Positions 32,258-45,652 of a DNA stretch of 64,000 nucleotides are shown here, in pieces; within the stretch, counting starts at the first letter, position 1; each line of letters opens with the position of its first letter. The stretch is from Branchiostoma floridae. Its lineage: Eukaryota; Chordata; Leptocardii; Amphioxiformes; Branchiostomatidae. The stretch lies in NCBI RefSeq assembly GCF_000003815.2, contig NC_049994.1, positions 2,192,288 through 2,256,287 of the forward strand. The letters run 5' to 3'. Position numbers and translations under genes: made by a program. The notes below the pieces were generated by a model. The model saw only the letters and a program-made list of their open reading frames with translations. It searched no databases and had not been told where the DNA came from.

Positions 32258-33200
32258 AATGATTAGATTGACGTGATCTTGGGGTCGGGAAACAGATGAT
32301 GTTATCGATATATCGGGGTCCCCTCTTTCAACCTCCTTGGTAATAGTTAGTATAATGAGTAGTACTAGTAGCTGTATAGCCTGGCGTCCATACCAGGAGT
32401 GGCATAATTCATACTTGATCGGCAGTCTAACGGACTTCCCTGGAAAGACCAACAGTATTTTACATAGCTCTTTAGTTAAAATGTCAAGTATGCCAGTAAG
32501 GCACCATACATGTAAATGTCATCAATAACATGGCTAAAACGTTCTACTGTGGGACCAGATATAAGGTAAGGCATTTTTTTATTATTATTAATTTGACTGG
32601 AACTGCATCTAGCAATTGCATGCTTCAATATATATTGTGTGATTTTGTAGGCCTGTTAATTAAGGCACTGGATTTAGATATTTGCTTCTATAGTTCAGAT
32701 TCTGAGATATTTTCCCAGTTTCAATACATATGAGTATATGACAACATAAAATCTAAAACCTGGAAAGTACTAGTAGTGTATACAGGGGGTTCCAGGATCT
32801 AGGAAAAGATGGGCTAGGCTTAAGGCAGGATCAGGCTACTCAATACTTTGGCAGGTACTAGTAGTAGTACCCTCCCCTTCTTATAGGGCTTATTCAGTCA
32901 GGTGCATGCAATGATCCTCCCCCTAGTAACTAAATGGCCACCATATCAATAGAGCGAAGTTGGCCGTTTTCTTTGTACCAGATTTTTACAGTGGGGCCCT
33001 CCGTAAAAATTGTGAATATGTCCCAAATAATGCACACTTTCCCTAGCTCGGGTACTGTCTGGATAGAAGTTTGCTCTGACGTTTGTGACTATATACGGTC
33101 GCTTCTCTGTTATTCCGTCTATAGAACCTTGACATCTCTCAAACATCTGGAATCGTTCAAATTTAGGAATAGGGCCCTGACTGGTCCCTACACAGGAGCG
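32258..33200. other. No gene recognised
   Basis: Interior of the 19-kb segment. Open frames such as 32934-33206 show no known motif. Confidence 0.45.
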
Positions 33201-33319
33201 AATTAAGGAATGGGTTCAAGCACTCGTTGGGAACAGGCGTTCCAACACCAAAAACGCTCTCCGTCCGCTGGTGTTGAAACGCCTGTTCGACCGAGCACTC
33301 CAGAACCCATTCCTTAATT
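33201..33319. repeat. Near-perfect hairpin, ~49-bp stem
   Basis: 'aattaaggaatgggttc' at the left pairs with 'gaacccattccttaatt' at the right. Inner blocks 'gaacaggcgttccaacacc' and 'ggtgttgaaacgcctgttc' also pair, leaving a loop of about 20 nt. A transcript would form a long hairpin. It is either a tiny foldback transposon or a small-RNA precursor; nothing here decides. Confidence 0.85.
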
Positions 33320-33880
33320 TTCTCATTGACTGATGTCACCACCAAAAGGTTTGCAAAAAAAAAAAAGCTGCAGGTCTCCAGATAGGTAGCAGAAGCAAAC
33401 ATATAGAAGCAAATTATCACCCGGATGGTATTGAGGCTACACTTTCCCAAGTGACTTTTAGTTTCATATTATATAATCATAATCACAGTGTTTTGCCTAG
33501 TGGTGGTGTGTTGGTTCTGCAAGTCACACAGTAAGATTTGTTTCACAATTCTCTAGCAAAGCTGCACGTGGGAATGAACATACGGACATACTTGGAGCTC
33601 AGCGGATCTAACTAGTTGAAATTTGATAATCAATGTGTATAGTACACAATTTGTATCTGGACAAGGCAATAAACTATGGGCTACTTTCAGTATCCACTGG
33701 GTACCCACTCCCATGTCTATGAAATGAAACAAAAAGAAGACTACAAGATGCTGACTGTGCACTCAAAATGGTCCTTTCTTGACACATGATAGTTCAGAAA
33801 TAGATAGGGATTGCTGTGAAAAATGCTGCTATCTTGCTACCAAAAAGGATGTCTTAGATCCGTGTCAACTGTTGGTTCTG

Positions 33881-34310
33881 GGGCTGGGTATCGGTACAGC
33901 GTACCGGTACAAAACCGGTTTTTCTTATTGGACCAGTCCAGCAAAACCGGACCTGAAAAAATTAGGTGGACCGGATGTTGGACCGATTGGAGAATTAATC
34001 GATCATTTTATCAGGCATTCACACGTTTTGGCGCTTGCAGGTGGAAGGAAATAAGAAGAGTGAAGTAGGGTAGAGTTTATAGTAATTTCTACTAAGTTTT
34101 ACAGCCAATCGCACAGGTGCAGATAGCGTTCTAGGATTTTAAAACGCCAGCATAAGTCTAATACTCCACCAAACAGATTTATTTGTTGTAAAATGTACCA
34201 TTGGTATGAGTCATACTGAATTAGGTCCAGGTTGAGGTCCGGACCTGGACCTAATCCTCTGGACCTAAACCTGACCTGGACCTGAATTTTCTGTACCGGT
34301 ACCCAGCCCT
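33881..34310. mobile_element. Foldback with GGGCTGGGTA ends
   Basis: Left 'gggctgggtatcggtacag' and right 'ctgtaccggtacccagccc' are inverted. The interior holds repeated 'ggacctgaacctg'-type words. Scraps of the same family recur near 35310, 36590-36680, 46640-46780 and 48640-48750. Confidence 0.7.
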
Positions 34311-34864
34311 AGTAATTGGTTCCATCATAGCCTGCATGAAAATTCTCACCTCACCTCACCTCACCTATATATCCCTTGACCTCTGGATGAGTCGTTTGGG
34401 CACCATGACTGTTCCAATTGAAATCTACGGAATTGAAATTGTACAACGGCCTACAACAAATATGACTGCGCCATTACCAAAATCAATCGCCAGTTGAAAA
34501 CAGTACCCTTTCCATTTTGCGTGCTTAGGTGAGGGTAAATGTACAGGGACTGGCACAAAAGAGGCATTTCTTGTTGCATTGGGCACGAAAAACTGACAGG
34601 AAAGAGATGATCACTGAGTTACTCGGGTCTGATTATTGATCTTATTCAAGTTTTAGAGGAAACAGTTGGAGTTTGATTATTAAACAGCAGCTATGCCAAA
34701 GGAGAAAAGGGGGAAGTGTACAGATTGAACATACAGTTTGATACACATGATGCAGATGGCAACTTGCACACAGAGACCTCTACAGTACACATGCCTTGCT
34801 GTCCAAAATATGATGTACTGCTATATATATAGGTCTGGACCTAGACCTGATCCTCTGTACTTGA

Positions 34865-35240
34865 ACCATGGTGTCATCCTGACTGTGGTGTCATTGGTGA
34901 CCCAGAACCCAGAGGTCCTTGGTTTTAATCCCCTGACATGCCACTGATGTTGTGCCCTTGGGAAAGGCATTTGACGTGGAAATGGGTATCTACATGTAAA
35001 TGTTGTTAAGTACTTTAGTACATCCCTCTGATAAGAATTCAATGTTAAATGGGGCCCCAGTTTTTAAAAAGGGCCACACCTCATTCATGTTAAAGAACCC
35101 ACCACACAGAGTAGGTGTATGATTGGTTACAAGAATACAGTCCAATGGCTGCACCTGCATGGGGCAATTCTTGTATTTGTTGCCTGAATAAGTGCTGCTT
35201 GGCAGCTACTCTAGACCCTTGCTATTTGCTTATGCCTGCC
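34865..35240 (+). mobile_element. tRNA-SINE-related element
   Basis: 'ttgtgcccttgggaaaggca' is shared with the SINE body at 63335-63598, preceded by a degenerate B-box region ('aacccagaggtccttggttt'). The 3' part differs from the 16113 family. Confidence 0.5.
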
Positions 35241-37199
35241 CTACCTATCGTAAGCTCCTCGGCTCCGAAGATATAGCTAGGCCTACCCAATATTGATAAC
35301 AACATGTACTTGGATTTTCTGTACCTGTACCCACTGCTGTGCATGGCTGTACATATAATGATATGGTATCATACAACATGATGATATGCACCAAATCAGT
35401 TCTAATTGCTCCATCTATCTATGAGATGTTATAGTAGTATTGTAATATATGGCATATACCTGGGTTGCGATAACATTCAATACTGTAAATGAGACCGGGT
35501 GATAAGTTGCACTATCACAACAATCTTTATTGATACGACAAAAGTAGAGCGACTTTCGTAAAGTCTATCACATGCATATGAGGTTCTACTGTATCACAAG
35601 GGCCTCCATAAAATGCAGTTCACTTGTGCCTGGTCAAAAATTCAAATAATGGATTCAAACATTGTAATTGCTGTTGGTACAATTTTGTTAGAGGACACTT
35701 CTTGTCAGGAGTATTTTGAAACTTTGCGTTGAAACTTGTGTTTTCTCTGCTGGATATGAAATAAATGAAACACTGTCAGCACTGTGAACTCTGCATCACT
35801 CTCCATCCCAACCCTCCAGCCTCAGGCAATCCTACACTGTTACTCTTAGGCTGGTACTTGTGTGATTTTTCCCCCTTCTATATTTGCTAGCTAATAACTG
35901 GTAATACTTATTTAATCCTGTTCAATCTGGATCATTTTGTATCAAATATTGGTAGGGAGTGCCAAAACAGAGGGCCAAAGTACAACAATTCCCAGGCTAC
36001 ATTATTTTATTCAACGTCCTTGATCAGTGTCCTCAAAACTTGCAAGACATTCTGTACAGTGTGTTTTACATCTTCTTCCAACAGTGGAATATTTCAAACC
36101 TAGAATTATGGATCAATGTCAGTGTCATCAGCAACATTAATTATAGGCTCAAAGCAATGTAACACATTAGTGTGCCAGACAGTCTTTGTATTTGCCAGTT
36201 TGTTTACTAGTACCGAAGTATAACTCACAGTCTTCTTCTTCTTTAGTGTCATCGCTACACTTTTCTGCTCATTGCTACACTTTTCTGCTCACAGTACCAC
36301 ACAATAACTGCTTCCAAGAAGGTTAACCTCCTTGCTGCTTCCATCTTTCTTTTTCATATTTTTTTAATGGTGTCGTTAAATGCAAGGCTATTGTAGGCCA
36401 CCTCTAGGGACTGAAGTAAGGCCATGTTGATGTATAGATGGGTATTGTATACTTTATCCACACAAGGAGTAACTGTACTTTCTGTGACTTTTGTATGATG
36501 CAGCAATTTTGATTGATTCTATGATTGCTTGCAGTAAGAAGCAATGTTGGAGCAGTGTCAGAACAGTCATAGCTGTAACTTTCCTGTAGGGCTGTGGACC
36601 TAAATACCTGTACTTGTATAGTCTGAACTGTACCTGTAAAATTGACGAGGTAATGGCCTGGACCTGTTCCTGTACCTAAACAAACTAAAGAACTTCAATA
36701 TTGACATGGTTGTTAACTATCTTATACCTTTCAATGAAGTGGGCAGCACCTCCTCCTGTTTGAGAGAAAAGGTCACTTCAGCTTCAATTGTATTTGTGTT
36801 TATCTCTAGAATTGCATCTGTAGACGTTGATATGTGCATCTGTAGACGTTGATATGTGCATCTGTAGACAGCTGCCAGCTATACTGCATGGGTCCCTCTA
36901 ATGGTTGTATCCAAAACTCTGAGTGACAGTAGTCCAAAACAGTGATTCTACTAGTTAATCATGGTTAATATTGACTGAAGGAAGCATGCGGATGAACCAG
37001 CACCTTATAACATAAGTTATAGACTTAATATTGTCAGGCAATGGCTGGAATTGTCTGAGGTGTCTAACCAGTAATGTACATATACATAATTGATGTGAGC
37101 GTCCAACAACAGATTGTTGGAGACTGTTGGAGGTGGGGCCTAACATTTTTTAAATTATATTTGCATAGCTTGATGATCTGTATACCAGGTCAGTACTAA
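35241..37199. other. No gene recognised; small tandem repeats
   Basis: A 21-bp duplication ('cattgctacacttttctgct') lies near 36246-36290 and three copies of 'tgcatctgtagacgttgata' type at about 36813-36868. Scraps of the GGACCTG repeat family occur. No exon was supported. Confidence 0.5.
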
Positions 37200-38270
37200 T
37201 CCAGGTAACATATGGATGGCTTGCTGGTCTGTTAATAATATCAGAGGTCAGTACTACATATGGATGGCTTGCTGGTCTGTATACCAGGTTAGTACTACAC
37301 ATATGGATGGCTTGCTGGTCCTTATACCAGGTCAGTACTACACATATGGATGGCTTGCTGGTCCTTATACCAGGTCAGTACTACGTATACGCATATAGAT
37401 GGCTTGCTGTTCTGTATACCAGGTCAGTACTACGCATGTGGATGGCTTGCTGGTCTGTATACCACTGGTTAGTACTAGTACTACTACGCATATGGATGGC
37501 TTGCTGGTCTGTATACCAGGTCAGTACTACACATATGGATGGCTTGCTGGTCCTTATACCAGGTCAGTACTACGTATACGCATATAGATGGCTTGCTGTT
37601 CTGTATACCAGGTCAGTACTACGCATGTGGATGGCTTGCTGGTCTGTATACCACTGGTTAGTACTACACATATTGATGGCTTGCTGGTCTGTATACCACG
37701 TCCAGGTCAGTACTACACATATGGATGGCTTGCTGGTCCTTATACCAGGTTAGTACTACACATATGGATGGCTTGCTGGTCCTTATACCAGGTCAGTACT
37801 ACACATATATGGCTTGCTTGCTGGTCTGTATACCAGGTTAGTACTACACATATGGATGGCTTGCTGGTCCTTATACCAGGTTAGTACTACACATATGGAT
37901 GGCTTGCTGGTCCTTATAGTTATACCAGGTTAGCACTATACACTAACACAGTGACTATATAAGGATGGCTTGCTGGTCTGTATACCACGTTAGTACTATA
38001 CAGGTAACATATGGATGGCTTGCTGGTCTGTATATCAGGTCAGTACATGTACAGGTATGAATAATCTATGGCTTGCTGGTCTGCATACCAAGTAAGTATT
38101 GTAAAGGTATGGCTTGTTGGTCTGTATACAAAATGTATACGGTACATGTAAGTACTGTACAGGTAAGACGTGCATGGCTTGTTGGTCTTGATACCCGGTA
38201 AGTACCGTACAGGTAATGTATGCATTGTTGGTCTGGATACCCAGTAAGGTACCATACAGGTGAAATTTAT
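37200..38270 (+). repeat. Minisatellite of ~43-48 bp units
   Basis: About two dozen units of the form 'atggatggcttgctggtctg' followed by 'tataccaggtcagtactaca'. Unit length varies and divergence rises toward 38050-38270. Nearly every unit contains a CAG|GTCAGT or GGTAAGTA-like 5' splice-site consensus. Open frames of up to 148 codons result from the repeat and are not genes. Confidence 0.92.
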
Positions 38271-38476
38271 ATGGTTCCTTGATCTAGTTAGACACCAGCT
38301 AAAGTACCAAACAGTTAATATTTGTTTTGGTCTAGAGAGGGGTTAGGTAAGGTACATGTATTTTATTGGTTCATCACATAATTTACAAGTATGAGAACAA
38401 GGTAAATGGTCTTGACATCTCCATGGGTGTTACATGTTTGACAATCACTGAGAACATTTTTTTATTTTTTTTTCAG

Positions 38477-38575
38477 TTCATTGATGTCTGGAAATGTGAA
38501 CTGGCAGAAGTAGGGAAGCTGATTCCACAGCAGAAGATGAAGCTCATCATGCATCACTGCTGTCCGTTTGTATAG
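38477..38575 (+). CDS. Candidate terminal exon, faintly RRP1/Nop52-like
   Basis: A strong acceptor (T-rich run ending 'tttttttttcag') is followed by 33 codons to TAG. The peptide begins FIDVWKCELAEVGKLIPQQ and contains KMKLIMHH. The pattern F-I-[DE]-x3-EL-x-x-VG-x-x-L recalls a helix of the ribosomal-RNA processing protein RRP1, but the last residues do not fit. It could be an isolated, decayed exon captured in the 19-kb segment, or chance. Confidence 0.35.
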   Translation, partial: FIDVWKCELAEVGKLIPQQKMKLIMHHCCPFV

Positions 38576-40305
38576 AGTCAACATCCTTGGTCTGACTGAA
38601 GACTACATGGCATATGGAAAAATATGACATTGTCAGGTAGATTGGTTGAACATACGGTGTCCTGATGAATTGTAGAATGTTTCCGAATAAGTCTCCTGAC
38701 TAAAGCATATACTTGTCGTGAATGTACAATGTACATGTATTTTGTATTTATATGTAGCACAATAAGTCTGCTAATACTAAGTGTTATGTGAGTTTGCTTC
38801 TCCGATTGGAGTACCGCATATACCTGTATTTTTCGACAGTTTGATATGCAATTAAAAAAAAAACTGATCAAAACTAAACTACACCTGATAACTCTATTGT
38901 TTCAAATTTCTTTTGTGTGCAGTGTGTCCTAATTATAGGTTCATATTTCGATGATGCCTGAAAAATATACATCCTTGAATCTGTACATCTGCAATCACTG
39001 TATATATGTAAAAGTTTCGGACCGAATCTGTAAGCAGCTAGACCTACATTTGTGTATATAGCTACAGTACAATGTGAACTAGGCAGGATTTTCTTGAGGA
39101 AGGTGACAGGCGTTTAGACGTTTACCGAAATGTTGGTGTGAAATAAAGAAAGAGTTGACTTGTTAATAAAAGAGCCTGTCATTCATGCATTTTCATATCA
39201 TAGACTCTGATTGGGCGGAATCATTTTGTTTTATTTCAAAGATATTGGTGGATTGGCCTATTGTCATCATTGATTCACTTTATCCATGTTATCTGTATTG
39301 TGTTTGTGAGCTTATGTGTATACATGTGTGTGGAGGATGGGTCAGATTACCTGACCTGATTCTGAAAGTCAAACAAAACTGAACAAAGTACAATATATCA
39401 ACATTTTTATCCAGATATCCTAGTGGGCAAAAAGGGGTTGAATAAAGTAAATCTGATTGCCTCAATCAAATATGACATGACTCTCTTCTATCTGTACCTG
39501 TTGGTCCTGTTTTAGGACAATAAATTTCATACTTTCCTGACTTAACCATGAACTTGGTATCAGATGGAAAAAATTGTTCAACATTCAAATACATTTAACT
39601 ATTGGTTTGACTTCAGAATCTTCTCACCAAGAAACCCTTGTTTAATAAACCCAAACGTGTCAACTAGACATTTTGAGGTTTCGGATCTGAGCTCAAACCT
39701 CTGGATCTAAACCTGGTACCAGTGTTTTGAAAACCTGCGGAGGTGAGTTGGGCGATGTCCCATGTATTAGAAACCACTGATTGCCAAGTTACCCCGTGAC
39801 AAGAAACTTGATACTAATCCATGATAGCAATTTACATTATTACTTCGTAAGCATTTATGAATATTTCAGCCAAATTTGAAAGAAATACGATTCTAATACG
39901 AGACATGAAATCTACACCATCCATAGTCCGCATGCATTCTTCTGAGTTGATAGGAACCACAGCTGTACTGTAGTGCGGCATTCCTTATCATACAAATAAT
40001 AATATTTAATTTTTCTTTCTGGTTAAAAACAAAACAACTCGCAACCGTTGTCTAATATCCTGATCCATCTGTGTTGCGTGAAATTTTGCTCTTACGAACG
40101 GTTATTATGCTGTAAGATGCTGAGTCCATTACTTGTCGATGTCATTAGTTTCCTTTACCTCAGAAAAGTTCAAACCCGGAAAAGACATACAAAAATGATG
40201 TCGGATTTTTATCGTGAAATAGAAATAAATTTCCATATAACTATGTTAAGGGTATTTCGACAGTATAAACACTTCGTTTGTGAGTGGTTACACTATATAT
40301 TTTAA
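38576..40305. other. No gene recognised
   Basis: A phrase 'gaggaaggtgacaggcgttt' followed by 'aataaag' at 39094-39150 resembles the 3' end common to several LINE or Penelope-like elements (EEGD-type residues). Nothing else was identified. Confidence 0.4.
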
Positions 40306-42105
40306 CTTTGACCACCTTGAATACAATATATATCCTAACCCTAACCCCAGCAATTAGAGTTAGGGATTAAAGACTCATATCTCCACAACAAAGCATGCAA
40401 TTTCAAAACAGATTTCAGATTACAAGTACCCACAAAAAGACCTTTCTAATAATACCAATTTCGACCGCCTTGAATACAATGTATACCCAAACCCTAGCCC
40501 TTACCGTAACCCTAGCCCTAACCCTAACCCTAGCAATATAGGGTTAGGGGAGCAAGGGGATTAAACACTCATATCTCCGCAACAGAGAACGCAATTTCAA
40601 AACAGATTTCAGATTTCAAGTACCCACCAAAAGACCTTTCTAATCATACCAAGTTTGACCGCCTTGAATACAATGTATACCCTAACCCTAGCCCTAACTC
40701 TCACCCTAGCCCTAACCCTAACCCTAACCCTAGCAATTAAGGTTAGGGGACCAAGGGGATTAAACACTCATATCTCCGCAACAAAGAACGCAATTTCAAA
40801 ACGAATTTCGGATTACAAGTACCCACCAAAAGACATTTCTAATCATATCAAGTTTTACCGCCTTGAATACAATGTATACCCTAACCCTAGCCCTTACCAT
40901 AACCCTAGCCCTAACCCTAACCCTAACCCTTACCGTAACCCTAACCCTAACGCTAACCCTAGCAATTAGGGTTAGGGATTAAACACTCATATCTCCGCAA
41001 CAGAGAACGCAATTTCAAAACAGATTTAAGATTTCAAGTACCCACCAAAAGACCTTTCTAATCATACCAAGTTTGACCGCCTTGAATACAATGTATACCC
41101 TAACCCTAGCCCTTACCGTAACCCTAACCCTAACCCTAGCAATTAGGGTTAGGGGAGCAAGGGGATTAAACACTCATATCTCCGCAACAGAGAACGCAAT
41201 GTCAAAACGGATTTCAGATTACAAGTTCCCACCAAAAGACCTTTCTAATCATACCAATTTGGACCGCCTTGAATACAATGTATACCCTAACCCTAGCCCT
41301 TACCGTAACCCTAGCCCTAACCCTAACCCTAGCCCTTACCGTAACCCTAACCCTAACCCTAGCAATTAGGGTTAGGGATTAAACACTCATATCTCCGCAA
41401 CAGAGAAAGCAATTTCAAAACGGATTTCAGATTACAAGTACCCACCAAAAGACCTTTCTAATCATACCAAGTTTGACCGCCTTGAATACAATGTATACCC
41501 TAACCCTAGCCCTTACCGTAACACTAGCCCTAACCCTAACCCTAGCCCTTACCGTAACCCTAACCCTAACCCTAGCAATTAGGGTTAGGGATTAAACACT
41601 CATATCTCCGCAAACTAAAAAAGCAATTTCAAAACGGATTTCAGATTACAAGTACCCACCAAAAGACCTTTCTAATCATACTAAGTTTGACCGCCTTGAA
41701 TACAATGTATACCCTAACCCTAGCCCTAACCCTAACCCTTACCCTAACACTAGTAATTAGGGTTAGGGATTAAACACTCATATCTCCGCAACAGAGAAAG
41801 CAATTTCAAAACGGATTTCAGATTACAAGTACCCACCAAAAGACCTTTCTAATCATACCAAGTTTGACCGCCTTGAATACAATGTATACCCTAACCCTAG
41901 GCCTTACCGTAACCCTAGCCCTAACTCTGACCCTAGCCCTAACCCTAACCCTAGCAATTAGGGTTAGGGATGAAACACTCATATCTATGCAACAGAGAAC
42001 GCAATTTCAAAACGGATTTCAGATTACAAGTACCCACCAAAAGACCTTTCTAATCATACAGAGTTTGACCGCCTTGAATACACTATAGTCCCAACCTAAG
42101 CAATT
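40306..42105 (+). repeat. Composite satellite with telomere-like blocks
   Basis: About nine to ten units of 180-220 bp. Each has a conserved block ('ccgccttgaatacaatgta', 'actcatatctccgcaacaga', 'acccaccaaaagacctttct') and a variable run of CCCTAA/CCCTAG/CTTACCGTAA words. The run ends 'cctagcaattagggttaggg', so telomere-type motifs face each other in a small hairpin. Frames of 74-104 codons here are repeat artefacts. Confidence 0.92.
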
Positions 42106-42714
42106 ATGGTTACGGCAAAATGAAGGCGCGCTCCGCCGCAATGTTTCACATGGACATTTCTAGTTCGATTTTAACATTACATGATGGACGGGTGTTTTTC
42201 TTCATAAGACGAAGACAAAGAAATATTTGTCAGAGAAATTTTCACCACGATAGGCTAATATGGTGATCTATATGCCCCTTTGTAAGTTATGATCTCCCGT
42301 CAATCTACTTTAAGATATAAGCAATTGATCTTTCTTCATTTTTGCCCGAACTATACCTGTACAGCACCGTTACGATTCCCTTTATTTTTATCGAGTTTAA
42401 GATTCTTCTATTCACCAATAATGATTTGCACAATTAGCAAGCATAGGTATGTTGATATTCCAATTGTGAAATTGCCTTCAGAAAGCGTTTTGATGAATAT
42501 ATTCATACGCAACAAAAAGAATTCTATACATTAGCGATAGTCTATTACTAGCTAGCGACATTTAGCGGTACTGCAGAATGTGCCCAAGCGTGGTGTGTCA
42601 TCAACGTATTCGGGCGAGTTTTGAAGCCTACTCAATTATGATGATCAACAGTATGAGTAATAATTTCATTAATTTTTTTCAAGTTTTTTCATGTGATTTG
42701 AACAACTGAAAGGA

Positions 42715-43295
42715 CTTCCATTTATTTAAGTCCAGTTATGGAAAACAATGGAATCATTCAATTTCCTGATTGATTATGCAAATCAAGTCCTCATTTGCAT
42801 AATATGTAAATCATTATGAGAATCTTTGCCTAAGCAACCTGCACGCCTAAAATGATGGAAATACGCTGTTCCTCTCTTCAGTTATACTCTTTGGAATGAC
42901 AAAATCACCCCTGTAGTTCCAAAATCACACGTTAGGGAGCTCAAACCTGCCCCACCTTGTCCTGCCATAAAAAGCTATCTGCCACCCAAATGCCAAGGCC
43001 ATACAGTGTCCGTGGCAAATGATGCATTGAAAAAACTGATATGATTAATATATTCTTATTTATCATGCAAATGATACCCGTTTTGCATAATTCATATTTC
43101 ATTTTGTATATTTTGGCCTAAGCTACATGTACCTAGTAACATGTACCTACATACCAACAATCATGAAAATCCGTTATTCGTAAACTTATACCTATCAAGT
43201 ATCAAACCAATCCAGCCAGCCGTTATCTTCTTTACACACACACACACACAAAGACTAAGTAAAAATATAACCTCCATGAATATATTATGGAGGTA
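42715..43295 (+). repeat. Dispersed repeat, copy 2
   Basis: Same order of blocks as 15330-15790. It continues to a (CA)n run and a closing mini-hairpin 'acctccatgaatatattatg' then 'gaggt'. Similar closing hairpins occur near 17306-17327 and 18342-18364. Confidence 0.65.
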
Positions 43296-44886
43296 ATGAC
43301 AATATACACAGATGTGCTAGCCAAACGTTTTGTTGATTAGAAGAGACATCACATTAAAACAACACTTTAATTTGTAATGTCAGTTGATTCAGTGTCACTT
43401 ATGCAAAAACTGTCAAACTTCAAAACTACGCATGTGGTGGCTTTGTTTTGAGCCCTTACATCACCATGGTAAGTTAACCAACCTGATTCATCCTTAAATA
43501 AGGAATCTTGATGATGACTGCTTACCTGCCCTAAAACTATGGACTCATAAAGCTGATGACTCACTGTGTTTATCAAGACCACTGTTTATTAAATGATGAC
43601 TTGATTGTAAAGTAAAGCTTGACAAAAGGGATCCAATACTTGTAAAGAAAAGGCAACACTTTTCATACAAATGGATATAATCCTTGCACATCCTTGCAAA
43701 TACTTTATGTTTTGTATACATTTGCAAATAAGGAAAATTCATGAATTGCAGTTATGTAAGAAACTGATATGGAAAAATAGATCAATCCAGATTATTCAGA
43801 TTATCTTCACACAAAACAAAAGCAAAATAAAAGCTTCTTAACCATCAATTCCCTGTTCTTGTTACCACTATCATCATGTGAGTGGCAATATTGCATAGCA
43901 AGACTGACACACTAGGCCTCATCACAAACATCTTACAAATGTACATTGACAGTGACCTCATACATGTGTGTACATGGTGAAAAGCACTGCACTATAAACA
44001 TGTTACGCTGGGTTTCAAAATCAATTCATCAGAAACTGCTCATATACCTATTTTTGACAGAGTATCTGAAACACACAGATCCATAAATAGTATAATGATT
44101 CTATCCTTCCCTATAGTTGCCTTGCATTCTAAGGCTGTTCAAAGGAACAGAACATCAGAATGTTACTGCTCCCTTTTCAATCAGTCATGCTTAAATGGAC
44201 AAGTACGATTACTGACAGCATATATATTTATGGTATATAATGCAAGTTACTGTAATTGATATGCAAAATAGTTTCTCACAACATTGCATTAATGGTGATA
44301 CGTGAGGTATTTTGTATCTGCAATCCAAAGAGCATCTGAATCTAATTTATTAATAATGGCATTCTAACAATTACAGACACAGCACACTGCATATTGTTTA
44401 ATCTATATACACTTATACCAGTTGCTTATCTACAGTACAGACTGCACCTCCACATTTTTTTCTAAAGTAGGACTTGGCTGTTGTTCATGGATGACTCCTC
44501 CATGCAGAAACAGGTTAATCCATTACTGCATAATCAGCTTCTCGTCTGCTGTCATCCCATGTGTACAGATAAGACACTGGTGGCCTGACTGGGTTGAGTA
44601 TCATCAGCACCTATAGCATGTGCAACACAAAAATATATATCAGTTGTGATGGACATGATTCAGTTGTCATGGACATGAATGTGGTGTAACAGAGCTGAGA
44701 GACTGTATTGCATTATTCTTGGAGCTTATGGTAGACATAAAATGTATCAGATTATAATTAGTATCTGTGATCTATGACAACAATAAAGACCTGCCAGTGT
44801 AAATACATTACTGAGATGTATCAATTTTCGTCTGTACTGTAGGCAGTCGTAACTTAAGCTTTTGACATTGTCCTGTGATTCATCGA
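43296..44886. other. No gene recognised
   Basis: AT-rich sequence with only short frames. No element ends were found. Confidence 0.45.
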
Positions 44887-45645
44887 ACACACACACGCAC
44901 AAACACACAAATACACATTTGCACACACATGAACACAAGCACGCACAAACACACATACTCACACAAACACGCACGAACACACACACACACACACACTCAC
45001 AAACACACACACAAACACACTGACACAAACACGCATTCGCACACACATGTGCACATGCACGCACAAACACACTCACAAACACACACACACCTGTGCACAC
45101 ACACATGAACACACACATGCACAAATACACAGTCACAAACACACCCACAAACACACACAAACACACACAGGCACACATACACACACACACACACACGTAT
45201 GCACAAACACACACACTCACAAACACACGCACAAACACACTGACACACACACACCCCTGTTCACACACAGGCATGCAGACATGCACATGCACGCACAAAC
45301 ACACTCACAGACACACACACAAACACGTTCACACATATATGCAAACACACACACATGCAGACACACACACACATACACACAAACACACTGACACACACAC
45401 ATGCAAACACACACACATGCACACATACATACACACTCACCCAGCCAGCCACACACTCACAGACGCACACACACATACACGCACATGCGCGCACACACAG
45501 ATACACTAACTCACTCACACACATACACGTACAGACACAGATACACTCTCAGACACACACACACATACACATGCACACACTCACATAGCCACACACAATG
45601 ACACACATATTCACACAAACACGCACAAGCATGTGCGTGTGCACA
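44887..45645. repeat. Long degenerate CA-rich tract
   Basis: About 760 bp of (CA)n mixed with CACGCACAAACACAC-type words. All six frames are largely open, which explains several overlapping His/Thr-rich or Cys/Val-rich frames that are not genes. Confidence 0.95.
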
Positions 45646-45652
45646 CACACTC

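Noticed and set aside
37216-37884. Open frames of 60-148 codons with repeated GLLVCIPG-type peptides
   Set aside because: They arise from the minisatellite in all phases; unit lengths are not multiples of three and frames break between units.
40655-42088. Frames of 74-104 codons with LTLALT/NPNPNP repeats
   Set aside because: By-products of the telomere-like satellite.
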